A stretch of 64,000 nucleotides of DNA from JAWVFM01 sp963843315 (GTDB taxonomy: Bacteria > Actinomycetota > Thermoleophilia > Solirubrobacterales > 70-9): NCBI GenBank assembly GCA_963843315.1, contig CAWJJU010000007.1, positions 62,001 through 126,000 of the forward strand. Direction: 5' to 3'. The notes under the pieces were generated by a model. That model was not told the DNA's origin and did not search any database. It saw only the letters and a list, made by a program, of their open reading frames with translations. Shown here in pieces: positions 51,381-60,309 of this stretch; the stretch's first letter is position 1, and every line of letters begins with the position of its first letter. A program made the position numbers and the translations under genes.

Positions 51381-52454
51381 CTACTTCAGCAGCGAGAGGC
51401 ACTTGTTGATGTCGGCGGGGTTGCCCGACGACTGCGCCTTCAGAACGCACTTGGTGTAGGCGGCCGAGCCGCCCGACGAGCTGCTCGAGCCCCCGGTCGA
51501 CTGGGTGCCCGAAGTCGAGCCTCCCAGCGACGAGCCCAGGATTCCGAGGCCGCCAAGCTGCTGCTGGAGGTCCGAGAAGGGCTTCGCGTTCGACGGCGCG
51601 TTGATGGTCTGCGGGTCGTTCACGCCGGAGATCGTGATCGAGAAGTCCAGGTGGATCCCGTCGATGCCGCTCGAGCTTGCGCTCGACGGCGGGTTGACGT
51701 CGAGCGAAAGCTCGAGCTTGCGCAGGACGTGGTCGTCGGCGCCCGAGTAGATGTCCACGTGGGCGTTGTCGACGAGGCCCGCCGCCTGCGAGATCTGCGA
51801 CGGGTCGAGCTGAGTCGACGCGTTCGGGACGCTCTGAGCCACCTTGGACAGGTCGTCCAGGATCTTCGGGACGTTCGCGTCGCCGGAGATGTGAATGGTG
51901 GAGTCGCCCTCGATGTCGGTCGTGCCCTCGTTCTTGGTGTTCGTGAGCCATGTCGACGGGTCGATCCCCAGGTCCTTCAGCAGCGAGGCGCCGGCGGAGG
52001 ACGAACCCTGGCCGGCCTGCTGGGCGTACGCCGTCTTGAACTGGCTGAACACGTTCGAGGGGATCTCGTAGGCCTGGTCCTGGTAGGTCACGAACGCCTG
52101 GTCCTGCGTGGCCGTCACCCCGCCCTTGAAGTTGATCGACTGGCCGCCGCCGGAGCCCTTGACGTCGGCCGTGAGGTCGAGCTGCGGGAGCTGCGAAGGG
52201 TCGTTCGGGTTCGACTCGAACGGGCCGGAGACCGAAGCTGTGAAGTTGCCGCCGGCGCTGCCCGACGCATCCGCCGAGAGGCTGATGTTCAGGTTCCCGC
52301 TCGAGACCTTGGTGTCGTTGTTGAAGGTCTGATCGAGGACCTGCTGGGGGTCCTCGCCGGAGCTCGAGCTGGAGCTGCCACAGCCGGCCGCGACCGCGGC
52401 CGCGGTGACCAGGGCGATGACGAGTACGAGGATGCGGGCGAGGTTCGTTCGCAC
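51381..52454 (-). CDS. Secreted lipoprotein (LppX/LprG-like or DUF6612-like)
   Basis: A 357-residue lipoprotein. The signal ends with the lipobox VAAGC-GSSSSSS (Cys near residue 25). The mature part is Ser/Gly-rich and beta-rich: TFNNDTKVSSGNLNISLSAD, then YQDQAYEIPSNVFSQFK, HISGDANVPKILDDLSK and DDHVLRKLELSLDVN. This order (VSSGNLNISLS, IDGIHLDFSITISGV) resembles the half-barrel of LprG/LppX-type lipid carriers. The C-terminus ends in a short Cys-pair region (CVLKAQSSGNPADINKC). Probably anchored outside the membrane, binding a lipid or other hydrophobic ligand. GTG 52454 gives a complete signal peptide. Confidence 0.8.
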   Translation of the reverse strand: MRTNLARILVLVIALVTAAAVAAGCGSSSSSSGEDPQQVLDQTFNNDTKVSSGNLNISLSADASGSAGGNFTASVSGPFESNPNDPSQLPQLDLTADVKGSGGGQSINFKGGVTATQDQAFVTYQDQAYEIPSNVFSQFKTAYAQQAGQGSSSAGASLLKDLGIDPSTWLTNTKNEGTTDIEGDSTIHISGDANVPKILDDLSKVAQSVPNASTQLDPSQISQAAGLVDNAHVDIYSGADDHVLRKLELSLDVNPPSSASSSGIDGIHLDFSITISGVNDPQTINAPSNAKPFSDLQQQLGGLGILGSSLGGSTSGTQSTGGSSSSSGGSAAYTKCVLKAQSSGNPADINKCLSLLK

Positions 52455-52622
52455 GTGCGGTTCTTCTCCTGCTTGGTTGACGGCGTTCCCGGCGTCCGGC
52501 CGAGGCCTGCGGACGGACCAAAATAGCGAAGCGCCCTCGCCGGGGCACCTGGGAGCGGGAGCGAGTTGGCATGCGTGACGAGTCTCACCCCGGGCCCGGG
52601 GCCGCCGCGTACCCTTGACCTC

Positions 52623-55600
52623 GTGACGGAGAGGACATGCTCGGCGTGCGGGACCGCCAACCCGCAGCATGCCCGCTTCTGCATGTCATGCGGCGCCGCT
52701 TTAGCGCCCACCTGTCCCTCCTGCGGCGCCGAGAACCCGCCGGGCGCAAAGTTCTGCGTCGAGTGCGGCACCAACCTCGGCGCCCCCTCGCCGGCGCCTC
52801 CCTCCGCCCCGGTCACCCAGTCCCTGCCGGAGGAGCGCCGCAAGGCGACGGTTCTCTTCGCCGACCTTTCCGGCTACACCGCCGTCGCCGAGCGCATGGA
52901 CCCCGAGGCCGTCAAGTCGCTCGTCGAGCGCGTCCTGCGCCGACTCGGCGCCGAGGTGATCCGCTACGGCGGGACCGTCGACAAGTACATCGGCGACAAC
53001 GTCATGGCCGTCTTCGGCGCCCCCGTGGCGCACGAGGACGACCCCGAGCGAGCGGTCCGGGCAGGCCTCGCGATGCAGGCGGCGATGGAGGAGGTCAACG
53101 CCGACTCCGAGAACGCGTTCTCGCTGCGGGTCGGGATCAACTCGGGCGAGGTCCTCGCCGGCGAGATGGGCGGCGACTACACAGTCATGGGCGACGCGGT
53201 CAACGTGGCCGCCCGCCTGCAGGCCGCCGCGCGACCGGGGTCCGTGACCGTCGGCCGCACCACCTGGCGGCTCACGCGCGGCGCGATCGCCTACGAGGAG
53301 CTCGAGCCGCTGGAGCTGAAGGGAAAGTCCGAGCCGGTGGCGGCCTGGGAGGCGGTCAGGGTGATCGTGCAGGGCCCGACCCTGCGCCCCGCGAGCTCGG
53401 CGACGCCGCTCATCGGCCGCGCCGACGAGACGGCGCTTCTGACCTCGCTGCTCGACCGGGTGATCGGTGAGTCGCGGCCCCACCTGGTCACGATCCTCGG
53501 CCCTGCGGGCGTCGGCAAGTCCCGCCTTCTGCGCGAGCTCTCGAGCGATGCGGCAAAGCGCGCCGAGGAGCCCGCCGTCCGAGTGGGGCGCTGCCCCGCG
53601 TACGGCTCCGGACTCTCCTACTGGGCGCTCGGCGAGATCGTCCGCGGCCAGTTCGAGATCGTCGACTCCGACGACTCGAAGACCGCCTGGGGCAAGCTCC
53701 TGCGCGGCGTCGAATCGCTGATGGAGGACGGCGACGAGGCCGAGGGGCCGCCCGAGCGCGTCGCCGCCGCCATGGCGCGCCCGCTGGGCATCGAGCCGCC
53801 GGCCGAGCCGGAGCCGAGCGCCGAGAACCCCCAACAGACCCGCGACCGCCTCTTCTCAGCCGTGCGCACCGTCCTCGAGGCGGTCGCCCGCAGGCGCCCC
53901 GTCGTGCTCGCGATCGAGGACATCCACTGGGCCGACGAGGGGATGCTCGACCTGATCGAGCACCTCGCCCGCTGGGTCACCGGCCCGGTGCTGATCGTGG
54001 GGCTGGCTCGCGACGAGCTGCTCGACCGCCGCCCGTCGTGGGGAGGCGGCCGGCTCAACGCCACCACGATCCCCCTCGAGCCGCTCGACGCCGGCGCCGT
54101 CACCGAGCTCGTCGCGTCGCTCCTACGGGCCTCCGAGGCGAACGGCGAGGCCCAGGCGGTCGCCGCCAACATCGCCGAGCGCTCCGGCGGCAACCCGCTG
54201 TTCGCCGAGGAGATGGTCAACCGCGTCGTCGAGGAGGGCGCGACCGACGCCGGCGAGCTTCCCGAGACCGTGCACGCGGTGCTCGCCGCCCGCCTGGACT
54301 CGCTCTCCAAGGCCGAGCGGCAGCTGCTGCAGCACGCGAGCGTCGTCGGACAGGTGTTCTGGGAGGGGTCGCTGCGCTCGGTCGCCGACGAGGAGGGTCT
54401 GGACCTCGGAGCGACCATCGCGAGCCTTCGCGACAAGGACCTGGTCGCGCCCACCGCGGGCAGCCGCCTCGCGGGCGAGCGGGAGCTGGCCTTCAAGCAC
54501 GTGCTGATCCGCGACGTCGCCTACTCGACGCTGCCGAAGGCCGTCCGGGCGCGCAAGCACGCGGTGGTGGGCGGGTTCCTCGAGGAGCGCGCGGCCGACC
54601 GCGCCGATCGGGTCGCCGGCCTGGTCGCCGAGCACTACGGCCGCGCGGCGGTGCTCGGCGAGGACTCGAGCCTGCCCGAGGACGAGATCGCCCCGATCGC
54701 GCGCCACGCGATCACCTCGCTCGAGGCGGCGGGCGACGTTGCGGCTTCGCTCTACTCGAACCTGGAGGCGCTCGGCCACTACGAGATGGCCCTTTCGCTT
54801 CGCCGCGAGCTCGACTCGGCCTCGCGCGCACGCATCTCCGAGAAGCTCGGCGACGTCGCCCTGCGCATCGGCCGCGTGGACCGCGCCGCCGAGGTCTGGG
54901 AGAAGTGCCTGGAGTACCACCGCGGCGAGGAGGACCTGGCCCGGGTGGGCGACCTGCACCGCAAGATCGGCGCGGCGCTGTGGCACAAGGGCGAGCGCGA
55001 GTCCTCCATCGAGCACTACCAGCGCGGCATCGACCTGCTGAAGGACGGCCCGCCGTGCCTCGAGCTGGTTCGCCTCTACGAGGAGGCCGCCTCGCTCTAC
55101 ATGCACACCGGCGACAACATGCTCGCGATCTACGCCTCCGAGAAGGCCCTGCGCCTCGCCGAGCGGCTGGGAGAGGCCGCCGCGGCGAGCCGCGCCCACA
55201 GCATCTTCGGCCGGGTGTTCGGGCGGATCGGCGACGCCGAGCGCGCGCGGGAGAACCTCGAGCGCTCGGTGGAGCTCGCCCGCGACTCCGACACCGGCGA
55301 GGCGATCCGAGCCCTTCTCAACCTCGGCTATCACCGCGAGGTGTCAGAGGCCGACTACGCCGGCGCCGCCGAGGCGTACAGCGAGGGCCTCGCGCTCGCC
55401 GAGCGCATCGGCGACCTGCCGAGCCAGGTGGACCTTCACGGCGCGCTCGGACAGCTGGCCGTCTATCGCGCCGACTGGGAAGCGGTGGAGCGGGCGCGCG
55501 ACGCGTCGCTGACCCTGGCCGAGCGCGAGGGCCTGGCGGGCAAGCTCTGCCTGCCGCGCCTGATGACGGGCTGGCTCGAGTGGCGCACCGGCGACTTCGA

Positions 55601-56159
55601 CAGCGCGGCCGAGGCGCTTCGCAGCGCCGCGTCGCTGGGCGAGCAGGCCGGTCGCTCCGAGGTGGCCTTCGCGGCCCTGGCCGCGCTGGCCGCGACGCTT
55701 CGCCAGCAGGGCGATCACGCGGCCGCCGAGGCCGAGCTCTCGCGCGCGCTGGACCTCTGCGAGCGGGCGGGGCTGGTGGCGCAGTCGATCGAGGCGATCT
55801 CGGCCCGGGCAGTGACCCTGGTGGCCGCCGACCGCCGCGAGCAGGCCCGCGACGCGGCCGACGAGGCGGGGCGCCTGGCCGAGCGCCTGCGCTACCCGGT
55901 CGGCAAGGCCGCGAGCATCGAGGCATGCGGCGCGAGCGCCGAAGACGCCGCCGAGGGGGCCCGCGAGCTGGGCGAGGCGGCGACCGCCTGGCTGGAGCTG
56001 GGTCGCCCGCTCGACGCCGCGCGCTGCGACTACCTGCGCGGGCTGCGGCTTCGCGACGCCGACCCCGAAGCCGCGCGCGACGCGCTGGAGAGCGCGGCCG
56101 CTGACGCCGAGCGGCTCGGCATCCGCCACCTGGCGAAGCTCGCCCGCGGCGCCGGCTGA
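52623..56159 (+). CDS. Zinc-ribbon, class III nucleotidyl cyclase, AAA ATPase and TPR protein
   Basis: A 1178-residue protein. Double zinc ribbon (residues about 5-55: CSACGTANPQHARFCMSCG and CPSCGAENPPGAKFCVECG), then a class III cyclase (about 75-240) with both metal Asp residues (LFADLSGYTAVAERMD, KYIGDNVMAVFG) and the transition-state Asn/Arg in VMGDAVNVAARLQ, so it is catalytically complete. Next an AAA/STAND ATPase (P-loop GPAGVGKSRLL near residue 293; Walker B VVLAIEDIHWADEG), then TPR repeats (about 700-1170). This resembles MalT/AfsR-like sensors fused to adenylate cyclase. GTG 52623 is chosen at the first Cys ribbon. Ligands unknown. Confidence 0.93.
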   Translation: MTERTCSACGTANPQHARFCMSCGAALAPTCPSCGAENPPGAKFCVECGTNLGAPSPAPPSAPVTQSLPEERRKATVLFADLSGYTAVAERMDPEAVKSLVERVLRRLGAEVIRYGGTVDKYIGDNVMAVFGAPVAHEDDPERAVRAGLAMQAAMEEVNADSENAFSLRVGINSGEVLAGEMGGDYTVMGDAVNVAARLQAAARPGSVTVGRTTWRLTRGAIAYEELEPLELKGKSEPVAAWEAVRVIVQGPTLRPASSATPLIGRADETALLTSLLDRVIGESRPHLVTILGPAGVGKSRLLRELSSDAAKRAEEPAVRVGRCPAYGSGLSYWALGEIVRGQFEIVDSDDSKTAWGKLLRGVESLMEDGDEAEGPPERVAAAMARPLGIEPPAEPEPSAENPQQTRDRLFSAVRTVLEAVARRRPVVLAIEDIHWADEGMLDLIEHLARWVTGPVLIVGLARDELLDRRPSWGGGRLNATTIPLEPLDAGAVTELVASLLRASEANGEAQAVAANIAERSGGNPLFAEEMVNRVVEEGATDAGELPETVHAVLAARLDSLSKAERQLLQHASVVGQVFWEGSLRSVADEEGLDLGATIASLRDKDLVAPTAGSRLAGERELAFKHVLIRDVAYSTLPKAVRARKHAVVGGFLEERAADRADRVAGLVAEHYGRAAVLGEDSSLPEDEIAPIARHAITSLEAAGDVAASLYSNLEALGHYEMALSLRRELDSASRARISEKLGDVALRIGRVDRAAEVWEKCLEYHRGEEDLARVGDLHRKIGAALWHKGERESSIEHYQRGIDLLKDGPPCLELVRLYEEAASLYMHTGDNMLAIYASEKALRLAERLGEAAAASRAHSIFGRVFGRIGDAERARENLERSVELARDSDTGEAIRALLNLGYHREVSEADYAGAAEAYSEGLALAERIGDLPSQVDLHGALGQLAVYRADWEAVERARDASLTLAEREGLAGKLCLPRLMTGWLEWRTGDFDSAAEALRSAASLGEQAGRSEVAFAALAALAATLRQQGDHAAAEAELSRALDLCERAGLVAQSIEAISARAVTLVAADRREQARDAADEAGRLAERLRYPVGKAASIEACGASAEDAAEGARELGEAATAWLELGRPLDAARCDYLRGLRLRDADPEAARDALESAAADAERLGIRHLAKLARGAG

Positions 56160-56196
56160 CGAAGCCGTCGCTCCCGTGCTCTAGCGTCCCTGGCTC

Positions 56197-56592
56197 GTGG
56201 CGAGCGAGGGACGAAGCAATCACGAACGCCACTACACGCTCGAGGATGCGAACGCGGCGCTGGACTGGCTGCGCCCGTGCATCACGGAGCTCCGCAAGGC
56301 GCGCGACCGCCTGAGCGATCGCGAGGCCCACGAGGCGATGACCGAGGCCGCCTCGACGAACGGCGGCGGCGATCACGGCCGCACGATCGGCGAGGGGTTC
56401 CTCGAGGTCCGGCGCCTGCTCGGCGTGATCGCCGAGGCCGGCATCGTGCTTCGCGACCTCGACCGCGGCCTCGTCGACTTCCCGTCGCTGCGGGAGGGAC
56501 GCGAGGTCTATCTCTGCTGGCAGGAGGGCGAGGACGACGTCGCCCACTGGCACGAGCTCGACGCGGGCTTCGGCGGCCGCCAGCCAATCTAG
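56197..56592 (+). CDS. DUF2203 family protein
   Basis: A 131-residue protein matching DUF2203: YTLEDANAALDWLRPCITELRKA at the start, then GVIAEAGIVLRDLDRGLVDFPSLREGREVYLCWQEGEDDVAHWHEL over residues about 72-121. This is the conserved core ending in the C-W-x-x-GE and HWHE residues that suggest metal binding. Function unknown. GTG 56197 is 37 bases after the cyclase-ATPase gene and may be cotranscribed. Confidence 0.88.
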   Translation: MASEGRSNHERHYTLEDANAALDWLRPCITELRKARDRLSDREAHEAMTEAASTNGGGDHGRTIGEGFLEVRRLLGVIAEAGIVLRDLDRGLVDFPSLREGREVYLCWQEGEDDVAHWHELDAGFGGRQPI

Positions 56593-56593
56593 T

Positions 56594-56905
56594 TCGGGAG
56601 GGGTCTGACCCTCCCCGGCACTCCGCTTCGAAGCGCCACCCACAGGGGTCTGACCCCTCAGCAAGTTTCAGGAGGGGTCTGACCCTTGTTGACGGTTCGC
56701 TTCGCAGCGCCACCCACAGGGGTCTGACCCCTCAGCAAGTTTCAGGAGGGGTCTGACCCTTGTTGACGGTTCGCTTCGAAGCGCCACTCTCAGGGGTCTG
56801 ACCCCTCAGCAAGTTTCAGGAGGGGTCTGACCTTGTTGACGGTTCGCGTCGAAGCGCCACCCACAGGGGTCTGACCCCTCAGCAAGTTTCTGCGGGGTCA
56901 GACCC
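56594..56905. repeat. Tandem array of a 74-bp unit built on GGGGTCTGACCCC palindromes
   Basis: Units begin near 56644, 56718, 56792 and 56865 (periods 74, 74, 73), with a partial unit before the first and another after the last. Each has the perfect palindrome AGGGGTCTGACCCCT followed by CAGCAAGTTTCAGG, a second AGGGGTCTGACCCT, then GTTGACGGTTCGC and AAGCGCCACC. Differences between units are few and mostly single bases. The array lies between convergent genes. Confidence 0.92.
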
Positions 56906-56934
56906 GTCGTTGCGAGCCTCGAACCTGCCGTTTA

Positions 56935-57001
56935 CAGGTCAGACCCCGCCCTCGCCTTCAGGTCAGACCCCGCCCTCGCCTTCAGGTCAGACCCCGCCCT
57001 C
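56935..57001. repeat. Three 24-bp direct repeats of the same motif
   Basis: Copies start at 56935, 56959 and 56983 with the core CAGGTCAGACCCCGCCCTCG. Each carries the half-palindrome GTCAGACCCC, the inverted form of the motif in the array just upstream, so the two halves may pair. The rest of this gap, 57002-57162, holds no gene; only a short GGCCG-TCTTG-CGGCC stem near 57080 is seen. Confidence 0.85.
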
Positions 57002-57162
57002 AAAAAGAAGCGAGGCGCCCGCCCGGCGCCCCGCTCCGCATGGGAGGTGCCCCACTGGGACGTTCGTCCCGAGGGTCAATATGAGGCCGTCTTGCGGCCA
57101 ATCACCTCATCGGCCGCTCGCTCCAGGCGGCCACCCGAGGGCCCTTCGCCTGGACGTCTGTT

Positions 57163-57723
57163 CTAGGCCGCGAGGGCTGCGACCCTCGTTCCGGCCTCGG
57201 CGAGCAGGACGTCGACGATCGCCCGCAGCGCAGCCTCGGCCTCGGGGTCGCGCAGTCGCTCCCCCTCGGCAATCGCCTCGTCGGCCGCAGCGATCGCCAG
57301 CTCGCCGTCGATGACGCGTGCGCCGCTGACGCCCAGGACCTTGCGCAGCTCGGCCTGCGCCCAGATCGCGCCGAAGCGGCTGGTGCTCGCGCCGACGACG
57401 GCGACGGGCAGCCCCGTGAGGGCGCTGTCGCCCAGTGGCCGCGAGGCCCAGTCGAGGGCGTTCTTCAGCTGCCCCGGGATCGACGAGTTGTACTCGGGGG
57501 TCGCGATCAGCAGGGCATCGGAGTGCTCCAGCGCGTCGCGGAACGCGGCCGCCCCCGCCGGGGTGACGCCGGCGTCGGCGTCCTGGTCGTAGGGCTCGAC
57601 CTCGGCGAGGCCATCGAATACCTCGACCTCAACGCCGGGCGGGACGAGCCCGGCCGCGATCCGCACGAGTGCGGAGTTGTGCGAATCGCGGCGCAGGCTT
57701 CCCGAGAGCGCGAACAGGCGCAT
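57163..57723 (-). CDS. NADPH-dependent FMN reductase
   Basis: A 186-residue flavodoxin-like reductase. The motifs FALSGSLRRDSHNSALVRIA at the start, LIATPEYNSSIPGQLKNALDW near residue 72 and the loop VVGASTSRFGAIWAQAELRK near 112 are those of the SsuE/ChrR-like family, which binds FMN and reduces quinones, chromate or flavins with NAD(P)H. It starts two bases after the YceI stop, so the two are one unit under the TetR site upstream. Role in oxidative stress or quinone detoxification is inferred. Confidence 0.9.
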   Translation of the reverse strand: MRLFALSGSLRRDSHNSALVRIAAGLVPPGVEVEVFDGLAEVEPYDQDADAGVTPAGAAAFRDALEHSDALLIATPEYNSSIPGQLKNALDWASRPLGDSALTGLPVAVVGASTSRFGAIWAQAELRKVLGVSGARVIDGELAIAAADEAIAEGERLRDPEAEAALRAIVDVLLAEAGTRVAALAA

Positions 57724-57725
57724 CG

Positions 57726-58277
57726 CTACGCGTCCTCGCGGACCAGTTCGAGGATGACCGTCAGGCGGATGTCGTTGGCGAGGGCCTTCCCTCCGCCCGG
57801 CAGGTCCATGTTCCAGCCGAGGCCGTAAAGGGTGCGGTCGATCGTCGTCTCGAGCTCGAGCTCGACGCGATGCTCGCCCTCCGGACCGACGCCCGGCTCT
57901 CCGGCCGTCGCGCGAGCCTCCACCGGGTGGGCGGTGCCCCGGATCTCGAGCTCGCCGCGAACGACGAGCCCGCCGGCCGTCTCCGCGAGCTCGTGCGCCC
58001 GGAACTTGATCTCCGGATGCCGCTCGGCGTCGAAGAACTCGGGCGAGAGCAGGTGCGCCCTCAGGTTGGGCTCGTCCACGTCGAAGCTGTCGGCGCGGGC
58101 GCCGCCGGAGAGCTCGAAGCGACCGTCGGCCACCTCGAGGCGGGCGTCGAAGTCCTTCAGCGAGCCGCGAAACGTCGAGACGCCGAAGTGGCGCACGGCG
58201 AAGTTGGCGCTGGAGTGGGTGCGGTCGGCGGCCCAGGTGCCGTCGGGGATGGTGCGGGCGGCTGTGGTGATGCTCAT
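57726..58277 (-). CDS. YceI-family lipid-binding-like protein
   Basis: A 183-residue protein. Family pattern: GTWAADRTHSSANFAVRHFGVSTFRG, then ARADSFDVDEPNLRAHLLSPEFFDAERHPEIKFRA, then EIRGTAHPVEARATAG, and FGLGWN-like LYGLGWNMDLPGGGKALANDIRLTV. It is a lipocalin-like barrel binding polyisoprenoids; no signal peptide, so it acts in the cytoplasm or is exported differently. It is divergent from the TetR gene with two GGAC-N4-GTCC sites between, and cotranscribed with the FMN reductase. Confidence 0.9.
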   Translation of the reverse strand: MSITTAARTIPDGTWAADRTHSSANFAVRHFGVSTFRGSLKDFDARLEVADGRFELSGGARADSFDVDEPNLRAHLLSPEFFDAERHPEIKFRAHELAETAGGLVVRGELEIRGTAHPVEARATAGEPGVGPEGEHRVELELETTIDRTLYGLGWNMDLPGGGKALANDIRLTVILELVREDA

Positions 58278-58301
58278 GGTCGTCCTTCCTTGCGGGTGTG
58301 T

Positions 58302-58354
58302 GGACCGTAGTCCGTTTATGTGAGATACTGTACCACACAACCGGACCACAGTCC
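58302..58354. promoter_or_regulatory. Pair of TetR-type operators in a divergent promoter
   Basis: Two dyads, GGACCGTAGTCC (58302-58313) and GGACCACAGTCC (58343-58354), read as GGAC-N4-GTCC with centres 41 bp apart. Between them lies a promoter-like GATACT (58324-58329), with TGGACC 17 bases upstream as a -35. They flank the starts of YceI (58277, minus) and TetR (58357, plus), so autorepression is expected. Confidence 0.6.
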
Positions 58355-58356
58355 AG

Positions 58357-59016
58357 ATGAGCCTGACGACGACGACATCCACCCCCTTCGGCCTCCCCAT
58401 GGCGCAGACTGTCCACATGCGAGAGCTCGACCAGCTCACCACCGGCGAGGCGCCCGAGCGCGCGGACGCCGCGCGCAACCGCCAGAAGGTGCTCGAAGCC
58501 GCCTCGAAGCTCTTCGCCGAACGGGGCACGGACTGCGTGTCGATGGACGACATCGCCGCCGCCGCGGGCGTCGGGAAGGGGACCCTCTTTCGCCGGTTCG
58601 GCGACCGCGCCGGCCTCGCGCGGTCGCTGCTCTCCGAGGACGAGCGGCGCTTCCAGGACGAGATGCTGCGCGGCGGCCCGCCCCTGGGGCCCGGCGCCGC
58701 GCCGTGCGAGCGCATCAAGGCGTTCGGCCAGGGCCGGATCGCGCTCCTGGACCGCCACCTCGGGCTGCTCGTCGACGCCGAGTCGGGTCCACCCTCCCGG
58801 CGTCTCGACCACGCCGTGTACGCCTCGCACCGGGCCCACCTGTTCCTGCTCGCGCGCGAGGCGGACCCCAACCTGGACCCGGAATACGTCGCCGACCTGC
58901 TGCTGAACTCGCTCTCGGCGCAGTTCTTCGCCTACCTGCGGAAAGCGCGCGGGCTGAGCGTCGAGGAGATCGACTTGCGATTCTGCGAACTGGTCGACCG
59001 CCTCTTGCAGGACTGA
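58357..59016 (+). CDS. TetR/AcrR family transcriptional regulator
   Basis: A 219-residue repressor. The HTH (about residues 42-90) reads RQKVLEAASKLFAERGTDCVSMDDIAAAAGVGKGTLFRRFGDRAGL, a typical TetR_N with helix 3 GVGKGTLFRRFG. The C-terminal ligand domain is all-alpha. ATG 58357 directly follows an operator; ATG 58399 or 58417 are alternative starts, and a leaderless transcript is possible. It probably controls the divergent YceI and FMN reductase genes and itself. Confidence 0.9.
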   Translation: MSLTTTTSTPFGLPMAQTVHMRELDQLTTGEAPERADAARNRQKVLEAASKLFAERGTDCVSMDDIAAAAGVGKGTLFRRFGDRAGLARSLLSEDERRFQDEMLRGGPPLGPGAAPCERIKAFGQGRIALLDRHLGLLVDAESGPPSRRLDHAVYASHRAHLFLLAREADPNLDPEYVADLLLNSLSAQFFAYLRKARGLSVEEIDLRFCELVDRLLQD

Positions 59017-59041
59017 GAAGCCGGTCGGTTACCTTAGGCCC

Positions 59042-60309
59042 ATGTCCGCCGATCGCCCCGCAACGGTCACGCCCGGCGACGTGGAGGAAGCCGCCGCCGC
59101 CATCGCGCCCCTCGCGCGCCGCACGCCCATGCTCGAGGCCGGCGAGCTGACCCGCCGCTTCGGCGCGCCCATCGCGCTCAAGGCGGAATGCCTGCAGCGC
59201 ACCGGCTCGTTCAAGATCCGCGGCGCCGCCAACGCGGTCTCGCGTCTGGACCGCGACGCCCTGGAGCGCGGCGTCTGCGCGGCAAGCGCCGGCAACCACG
59301 CGCAGGCGGTCACGGTGGCCGCGGCGCAGCGCGGCGCGCGGGCCGAGCTCTTCATGCCGGACTCGGCCCCGCTGGCCAAGGTGGCGGCCGTCCGCGACCA
59401 CGGCGGCACCGTTCGCCTGGTCGAGGGCGGCTACGACGAGGCCCAGGCCGCCGCCGCCGAGCATGCTCGCACGACGGGCATGACCTTCATCCACGCGTTC
59501 GACGACCCGGTCGTCGTCGCCGGCCAGGGGACCGTGGGCATCGAGATCGCCGAGCAGGCGCCGGAGACCCGCCTCGTGGTCGTGCCGCTGGGCGGGGGCG
59601 GCCTCGCCGCGGGCACGGCGATCGCCGCCGGGTCGCGGCTGCCCGGGCTGCGCGTCGTCGGCGTCCAGTCCGAGGCGTGCGCCCCCTACCCCCCTTCGCT
59701 CGCCGCGCACCGCCCGCTCGGAGCCCGCTCGACCAGCACCATCTGCGACGGCATCGCGGTCAAGCACCCCGGCGAGCTGACCCTGCCGCTGGTGGCCGAG
59801 CACGTGGACGAGGTCGTGACCGTCTCCGACGACGAGGTCGCGCAGGCAATGGTCCTGTTCTGGAGCGCTCCAAGCTGGTCGTCGAGGGCGCCGGCGCGGC
59901 GGGCGTGGCCGCCATCCTCGCCGGCAAGGTCTCGCCGCCGGCCGAGGGGCGCACCTGCGCGATCCTCTCCGGCGGCAACGTCGACGCCTCGCGCCTGGCG
60001 GAGTGCATCCGCCTTGGCGAGACCGCCGCCGGCAGGCGCCTGGTGCTCGTCACCGTCGTGCCCGACCGGCCGGGAGCCCTCGCCGCGCTCCTTCGCTGCG
60101 TGGCCGAGGAGGGCGCGAACGTCCTCGACGTGACCCATCTTCGCGAGGGAGTCGACATCCACATCCGCGAGACGGTGATCCGCCTCGTGCTCCAGACCGA
60201 CGGCGCCGACCACGCCGCGCGCACGGTCGCGGCCGTCGAGGCGCACGGCTTCCACGCCCGCATCGAGGCATCGGCTCTGCCGGGCGCCCCGGCGGAGGCG
60301 CAGGCGTGA
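59042..60309 (+). CDS. ilvA: Threonine ammonia-lyase (frameshifted near 59860)
   Basis: A PLP-dependent fold-type II enzyme with a C-terminal ACT domain. The PLP Lys is in TGSFKIRGAANAVSR near residue 57, then SAGNHAQAVTVAAAQ, AGQGTVGIEIAEQAPE and the phosphate-binding GGGGLAAGTAIA; after the break, VEGAGAAGVAAILAG and the ACT-like VTVVPDRPGALAALLRCV. A base is missing in CTGTTCTGG near 59860; adding one C gives 422 residues. It deaminates threonine (or serine) to 2-oxobutyrate. The stop overlaps the M32 start by four bases. Probably a sequencing indel, since all active-site parts are present. Confidence 0.9.

Noticed and set aside
56594..57001. CRISPR array
   Set aside because: The repeats are directly tandem with no variable spacers, and no cas genes are nearby.
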